This document shows, in pieces, positions 1 through 7,100 of a DNA stretch of 10,266 nt. Position numbers and translations under genes: made by a program. The notes under the pieces are model-generated. The model saw only the letters and a program-made list of their open reading frames with translations, was not told the DNA's origin and made no database searches. Position 1 is the first letter of the stretch. Each line of letters begins with the position of its first letter. The stretch lies in NCBI GenBank assembly GCA_946401765.1, contig CAMIVJ010000069.1, positions 1 to 10,266 of the forward strand, given 5' to 3'. The stretch is from an uncultured bacterium. Its GTDB lineage: Bacteria > Verrucomicrobiota > Kiritimatiellia > RFP12 > UBA1067.

Positions 1-1147
1 CCCAGACGTCGTTGATCATGTCGCCGTCGGCGAACATCTGGCCGAGGTAGAGCGAGCCGACGCGCAGGAAGAAGTCGGGCACGCCCTGGCCGAACGTATT
101 CGGCTTGATCGGGCTGATGGGCGGGAAGCCGTACTTCACGAAGCCCTCGGAGATGAGGTACTCGGCGTAGTTGGAGAGCTGGTCGTTGTCATGGTCGCCG
201 TATGCGGTCTCGCTGGCGATGCCGTTCAGGCGCTCCCACCAGTCGGGCATGCCGTCCTTGTCGGTGTCGCGCTTGTCGGCGAACGTGTTCTCGGTAGCGC
301 CGCCGGGCAACATGCCGCTCGCGAGGTCGCGCAGATACGCTTCACGCGCCGTCATCTCCGTGCCGGAGTCGTCGGGCCATTTCACGATGGAGGACCATTC
401 GATGTCCTCGGGCGCGCCGTAGCTGCCGATCGCGATCTCCTGCCACCAGTCGGGCATGCCGTTGCCGTCAACGTCGGCGAGAGCGGAGTCTCCGTCGGCC
501 GTGACTTCCCAGGCATCGGCGGCGCCGTCGCCGTCCCACATCTCCTCGGTGCGCTTGGCAAACGCGCCGCCCAGCGGAACGAGGTCGGAGGTGCCAACGA
601 AGCCGCTGCGGATCTCGAACGCGTAGAGGTTGCGGTTCGTCGCGAAGTTCGCGTCAGCCTCGGCCATGTAGTTCAGGAAGAACTCATGGTAGGCCCTCTC
701 GGAGCTGTAGTTGTACATCGGATAAGGATGCGCCGTGTTCGGGAAGAGAATCTTCTTGACCTCTCCGACAGTGGCTGCGGCGGCAAATTCGTTGATTTCA
801 CCGTACACCTCCCTCGCGGCGGCAGTGCCGCCGAAGAACTCGCTCCAGTAGCGCGAATCGGCGCAGGAGCCGTCCATGAACGGCAGGTGGCCGCACGTAT
901 TCTGGATCCAAGGCACCCAGCGATAGTTCTCATAGACGGTGCTGTGCACGGGCAGAGCGCTCCACCAGCCGCACTCGAAGGTGCCGGCGGGCAGCACGCC
1001 GTCCATGTCGCGCACGTTGTCGAAGACGTACTTCGTGAAGCCCGCGGGCTCCCAGAGGACGTCTGTGGCGTTCACGGCGCCAGGCATCGTCTGGAACGCG
1101 TAGTGCTGCAGAAGCTCGGCGGGCAGCATGCCCTTGCCGTCGTTGTC
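1..1147 (-). repeat. Second cluster of TSP3-type calcium-binding motifs (continues past window)
   Basis: After the LamG domain, the giant protein resumes acidic repeats: a degenerate one at D2655 (DNDGKGMLP), then D2859 (DGDGAADAWE), D2879 (DVDGNGMPDWW), D2948 (DTDKDGMPDWWE), D2972 (DHDNDQLSNYAEYL) and a last one at D3028 (DGDMINDVW) that reaches the window edge. Two share the ending GMPDWW, so this cluster looks more recently duplicated than the first. The motif type is the same TSP3/EF-hand-like calcium loop. The array plainly continues to the left of position 1. Confidence 0.8.
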
Positions 1148-4100
1148 GTTGCGCGTGTAACCCTTCAGCCACGCGGCGTACACCTCGTCGCGCTGGGCGG
1201 CGACGTCGGCGAAGCTAAAGCGCTTCTTGTAGGAGGCCTTGATCTCGCTGAGCGTGCGCACGCCGTCCCACACGCGCACTTCGTCGATGTAGCCTGCGTA
1301 GAAGTTGCCGAAGCTCTCCCAGCTCGTCTCCTCGGTGAGGCCGATCGCGGTTTCGTCGTACGCCTGGGCGCCGAGTATGAACGCGCACGGGAGGTTGAAG
1401 TAGCCGTTCTCCAGCACGGGGAAGTTGTCCATGCCGATCACGGCCTCCTGATGCATCACCACAAGGCCGTTGGCGGGCTCGAGCGAAGTGGCGGTGATGC
1501 CGGAGACGCGGCCATCTTGATGCAGCTTCAGCTCCTTGCCGTCGTAGGTGAGGGCCACGTGCTGCCACTTGCCCTGCTCGGGCACCGTGCCGATGACGGT
1601 GGGCGAGCCAGGACCGATTCCGGAAGGAACGGCGTCGGACGTGTCGAAGAGACCGTACACGCGGCCGTCGGCCTTGATGCCGATGCGGAAGTTGGCGCGC
1701 ACCTGTGCGTCGGCGTTCTGGTAGGTGGAGGAGGTGTACCTGCACGCACGCTCGAGAATCACCTGCTCGCGGGTGAGGTCTTCGGGGCAGATCCACGCCT
1801 CGACCGTGAACTGACGCAGCACGTCGTACTGGTCGCCGTTTGGACGATGGAAGTAGCCGGAATAGGATACCGCGGCGGATTCTGCGCCGGGGAACCACAT
1901 CGCCTGGCGACGATCAGGATCCGCGAAGATGAGCGGGTCGGAGATGGCGTTGCCCGTCATCGCGCGCTCGTCGGCGTCGGCCACGCGGTCGTTGTCGGTG
2001 TCGTAGCCTTCGTTCTCCTCGAAGGAGAACATGAACGTGCCTGCGGTGGAGCCTTCCATCGTCTTGCCGGAGCCGACGGACCAGGACCAGGGATATACCG
2101 TGAAGTCGGGCAAGTCGACGTACGGGTCGAGCTGATAGTACTGAACCGTGAAGCTTGCGTTGTTGAGCGCCGTCGAGTCGGTGTACCACAACGGAGTCGG
2201 GTCGGTGTGGGTGGGCATCGGCGAGGTCATGTTCACAATCAGCGCCTCGGAGATGTTTCTAAGGCCATCGCCGTCAGCGTCAGCCTCGGGCGTGCCCATC
2301 ATCCAGGGATAGGCGATTGCGTCAAACTTGGGCTCGTCGCCGTTCCAGGGCTGCTGCGGCCAGTCAGTCCAGCCGTTGTACCAGTGGTTGATCATGCCCA
2401 TGTACTGCGCGGCGATTACGTCATAGTCGAGGCCGCCGTCCTGCACGGAGCCGAGCAGCGGGTTGAGGCCGTGGAAGAGCTCGTAGTAGTCGTCCATGCC
2501 GTCCATGTCGGTATCCCACATGCGGGGATCGGTGCTGACGTATCCAAGGGCCGGGAAACGCTGGCCGCTGGGGTCGAGGCCGGCGGGCGTGAGCATCACG
2601 CGGTAGCCGAGGTCATCATAGTTGACCATGCCCTCTGTGTAGTTGTTGAGGCTCAGCCAGTCCCATTCCCGCGGCGGCTTGACGAAGTAGCCGAGGTACT
2701 CGAACTGCCAGGCGCCGGTGGCGGCGAAGCCGTTGTCCTTGCACGCCTTGTAGAACGTGTCGCCGTCCATGATGTTCATCGGCAGGAAGCTCACGAACTT
2801 GCGCGACCTCTCGGGGCCGTCGGGGATCCAGCTGCCCATGAGCGGCGTCTCGGAGTCGTCGTAGCGGAGATGGCGCAGGGACTGCACGAGGTACTCCTGG
2901 AAGTTCTGGAGGCCGTCATGGTCGAAGTCGAAATCGCGTCTGGTGCCCGTGCGCGGGTCTCTAGTCGATCCGTCGAAGAACGCGCCGCCGGCGGAAAGCG
3001 TGTATCCGTCGGCTCCGTACGTGCCGTCCATGCCGCCCGTGATATAGAAGCCGACGGCCGCTGCGCCTTCGGCTCCAAGGCCGTCGCCGCGGCGGATCAT
3101 CGTCACCACCCCTTCGCTGAGATTGGCGCCGACAGGCGAGGCGGAGGCGTCGAACAGGATGCCGGCGAACTGCCTCTCCCATGCGTCGGGCAGGAGGTCG
3201 CCGTCGGTATCGACCGTGCACGGGTTCAAGCCACCGCCGCGGATGCAGAGCTCCCTGTTGTTGGGATCGGCCTTCTCCTCCTCCGGCTTGCCGTCGCGGT
3301 CGCCGTAGATGAAGGTGAAGCGGTGGCCCATGAGCACGGTGGACTTGCCCCACACCCATGTGGCGTTCCAGGCGGCGCCCTCGTCGCCGTCAGCGAGACC
3401 GTCGCCGTCAGTGTCGGAGTTGTTCGGGTCGGTCGGGAAGAACTTGTTGAACCAGCCGCTGTTTATGCCGGGGTGCTGCGAGTAGATGCTTTCGCAGTTG
3501 GCGTATGCGTTGCAGGAGTCGGTGCCGGCGTATTCGGCAACGAGGTTGAGGCCGTCGTTGTCGCCGTCGCCGTTGGACGCCGCGCGCCCGTCGTTCGGGT
3601 TGTAGCCCACGTAGAGCTCCCATCCGTCCGGCACGCCGTCACCATCAGTGTCGGCGCCGTGGTTCTCGTTGGCGTAGGTCTGGCCGTTCATCGACTCGGT
3701 CACCCAGTCGGGATCCTCGTATGCGACGTTCGGGTTCGTGGTGCCGCGGCGGAACACGCGCTCGTGGTGGCGCTGCTTCCTGTCGTTCCACAGGGCGATG
3801 TCGTCAGCCTTCGAGAAGAAGAACGCCTGGCCCACGTCTGCGTCCCAGCCCTGCATGGCGGGCGTGGTCTCGTAGCGGTACTTCAGGAGCAGGTACTCGT
3901 CGCGAGCGGTGTAGCCCTTGGTGTTCACGGGCGAGCCGGCGCCATTGAGGAAGCGCGAGCCGGCGATGACGGAATTGGGCTCCCAGCGCCGTGCGAGGAA
4001 TCCGTGGTCGTTGATGAACCAGCCGGTGCGAGGATCAAACCCGAACTGGTTGTAGACCTGATCGTGGATGAGCGCGATGGACTGGCCGGTCGTGACGGAG

Positions 4101-7100
4101 AGGATGGTTGCCTCTTCGGGGAGTTCGACCTTCTCGGTGTCGAGAGGCAGCATCCTGGGCGTGCCGCGGTTTCTGGGCACGCACACGGCTTCGGCATTGC
4201 CGTAGCGGAACACCGGGATGGCGTCGATCGAGGTCACGCCGTCGGTGAACTTCCACTGGTCATCCTCCATGGTGAGGAAGTTGCCGCCGTCGTTCGGGAA
4301 GGCGAATTCGCCAAGGCCCTCGATCTTGACGATGGCGTATTCGGGATCGGTCTCGTAGTAGGCCATGAAGTCGCCGTCGGCGTTCATGCCGCCGTTGTTG
4401 GCGTTGTCGGCCTTGACGGGATTCATGCCGCGCATGATCTCCCAGAGGTCGGAGAGGCCGTCGCCGTCGGTGTCCCAGCTGATCGGGCTGGTGCCGAGAG
4501 CGTACTCCTCAAGGTCGGTGAGGCCGTCGTTGTCGGTGTCGCGCTCGTTGGCGGAGGCGGTGGAGGCGCTGGTGGGATCAAACGCGGCGGCGATCTCCTC
4601 GGGGGTGAGCTCCTCGCCCACGGCGATGTCGTTGATCGAGAACTTGGAGCCGCGCAGACGGTTGTCGATGCCATCAACGCCGACCATGGCGCTGTACCAG
4701 AAGTAGTACTCGTAGCCGTCGGGGAATCCGTCTTCGTCCGTGTCGGCCACTGTCGGGTCGGTGCGCTTTTCGGGAATCCAGCTGTTGGCCGCGTTGAGCC
4801 CGGCGGTCCAGGCGGCGACTTCCGCGGCGTTGGTGGGATTGGGCAGGCGGCGCGTCACGTTGCCCTCCTCGTCGGTCTCCTCGACCCAGAGGCCGTTCAC
4901 GCGGGCGATGGCGTTGGACTCAGCCTCGGAGAAGCACGGCACGGATATCCAGTTGCCGCGCACGTTGCGGTTGAGGCCGTCGTTGTCGGCACGCATGTTG
5001 AGGCCGTCGTGGAAGCCGCGGATTTCGAGAATCGCCTTGAACTCGCCGCCGAGGCGGGCCCAGTTCTGGACGTTCTCAACGAGGGCGCCGCCATGCGCCG
5101 TCAGCGCGGGCAGGAAGTCCTCGTCCATGTTGGCCGCGGCTAGGGCTCTTAGGTCGCCGCCCTCCTCAAGCTCGATGGGATCTTCGACGGCCTGATAGAG
5201 TCGGCCGGCAGCCCAGGTGGTGTTCGCGGCGTAGACATCGGGGATGCCGTCCTGGTTGATGTCGCCCACGTTGTCTTCCTTGTAGCGCTCGATGGAGAAG
5301 ATAGCCTCCACCATGGTGCGCGGGAAGGAGGGCGCCTCGTCGTCGGCCTCCGGCATCTGCACGCGGTTCTCGCCGGTGGAGTTGTTCACCTCGGGCTGCA
5401 CGGTGCCGCTGAGGTGCGAGGAGTTGCCCTCCTCGGTGTCGTAGAACAGCCAGCAGTAGAAGTAGCTGTCCATGCCGTTGCCGGGATTGTAGGTGTAGTA
5501 CGAGCCGTACATCGAGCCCTGGTTGTACCAGGTGCCCGCGTTGTCGACCGCGTAGTCGCGGCTGCCGGCCGGGCCGAGGCCGCCGTTGTCCCTGTCGCCC
5601 ACCTTGTAGCCGTAGGCGTAGATCTTCGGGTTGAGGTCGTTGGCGGGCTGGAAGTCCCAGTACTGCGTGAAGTTGCTGACGCGTGTCGGGTAGTCGGCCG
5701 AGGTGCACCACACGCGGCCCGCGCCGATGCCCACCGCGCCGGTGTACTTCTGCGAGAACGCGGATAGCGCGCCGGTGTTCGGACGGCGAGGAGTGATCTC
5801 GAGGCCCATCGAGGCCTCCACCTTGTAGTACCAGGTGCGGGTGTCGGTGCCGCCGTCCTTGTCCTGCACCATGAGCGTGACCTCCTTGTGGCCCGCGCTC
5901 GTGAAGATGATCTGCTTGTTGTAGGTGCCGGTGGTGGACTGCGTGGTCGTCTGCGACGAGCCGTTGTAGCTCCACGTCACGGTCATGTTCTGCTGGTCGG
6001 GCAGCACGTCCCTCACGTTCCACGTGATGTTGAACGGCACGTTGAGGGCGGCCGGACGCTCGTTGGTGGAGACCATCTCGCCGGGACCGATCTTCGGATC
6101 GATGTTGGCCACGAAGATGTCGAAGTCCGTCACAGGCTGGTAGTACTGGCGCCACGTCTTGTTGGGATCGGCCGTGCTGGGCGTGGTCTCGAGTATCTGG
6201 GCGTTGATGCGGAAGCCCTTGAGCTCGCTCTGCGGCGTGCCGTCGAGTTCGCTGAGGTAGAAGTAGCCGCTCGTCTGGCCGTTCTTGAATTCAATCTCTG
6301 TGCGGTTCAGAACGGGCATCATGCCGTCGTTGAGGCCGTTGCGCAGAACAGTGAGCTGCACCGTGATGCTGCCGCCAACATCAAGTCCGGTGGGCGGCAC
6401 GTTCAGCTCGACGTTGATGCGGCCGTTGATCGGGCCTGTGTCGTTTTCGTTGAACACGTTGCTGCCAAGGGCGGGCGAGAGCGAGATCGCGGGCGCGTCG
6501 ATCACCGTGACGTTCACCACGAACTCGGGCGCCTCGTCGAACTCCTGGTCGGTCATGTCCTTGTCGCGCACCTTTGCCGTGACCTGGGCGTTGCCGGCGT
6601 TGCTGAAGATGTGGGTGACGCTCTTGCCGGCGGGGACGCCCCTGATGAGCTTCTTCTCCACCACGGCTCCGTTCTCCCAGAAGCGCAGCTCGGTGTACGC
6701 CTTGTCGCCGTCCTCAAAGTCGAAGTAGCTGATGGCGGGATCGGCGATGCCGATGGTGAAGGTCTTCTCCACGCCCATGGGCACCGCGGCCGTGTAGGTG
6801 CCGCCGCTCGTGGTCATGGGGGTGTCGTTCATCGAGATGTAGGAGATCCTAGGCGCAACGTTGGTGGAGTTGATGTAGAACGTCTTGCCGGTCCAGGCGC
6901 GGATGACGTTGTCCATCGTGTTGTCGTTGGCGTCGCGCACCTCGACCTCGAAGCGGAGGTTGCAGCCGGTGTAGCCGTCCTTCAGCTTGATCTTGGCGGA
7001 GCCGGTGGAAGCCCTGTCGCCGTTGTAGATGAAGGTGGAGGTGGTGTGGCTGTCGTCGTTCTGCGATGCGACGTAGGTGAGGTTGGAGGTCACCTCGTCG

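Noticed and set aside
3360..3660. Short DNA repeats of the gtcgccgtcgg type, possible tandem repeat array
   Set aside because: They are the codons of the Asp-Gly-Asp calcium motifs; spacing is irregular and they are explained at the protein level. The same applies at 4450-4540 and 240-280.
191..5143. Plus-strand open frame of 1,650 codons
   Set aside because: It lies codon-on-codon opposite the giant gene and exists because that gene uses almost no TTA, CTA or TCA codons. Its translation is a V/A/G/H/E-rich monotone with no domain, signal peptide or ribosome site.
5166..6155. Minus-strand open frame of 329 codons, and similar frames at 1215-1898 and 7947-8342
   Set aside because: These are out of frame with the giant gene, rich in R/H/G/P as expected from GC-rich frame-shifted coding sequence, and the true frame at the same places gives clear LamG, PKD and TSP3 sequence.
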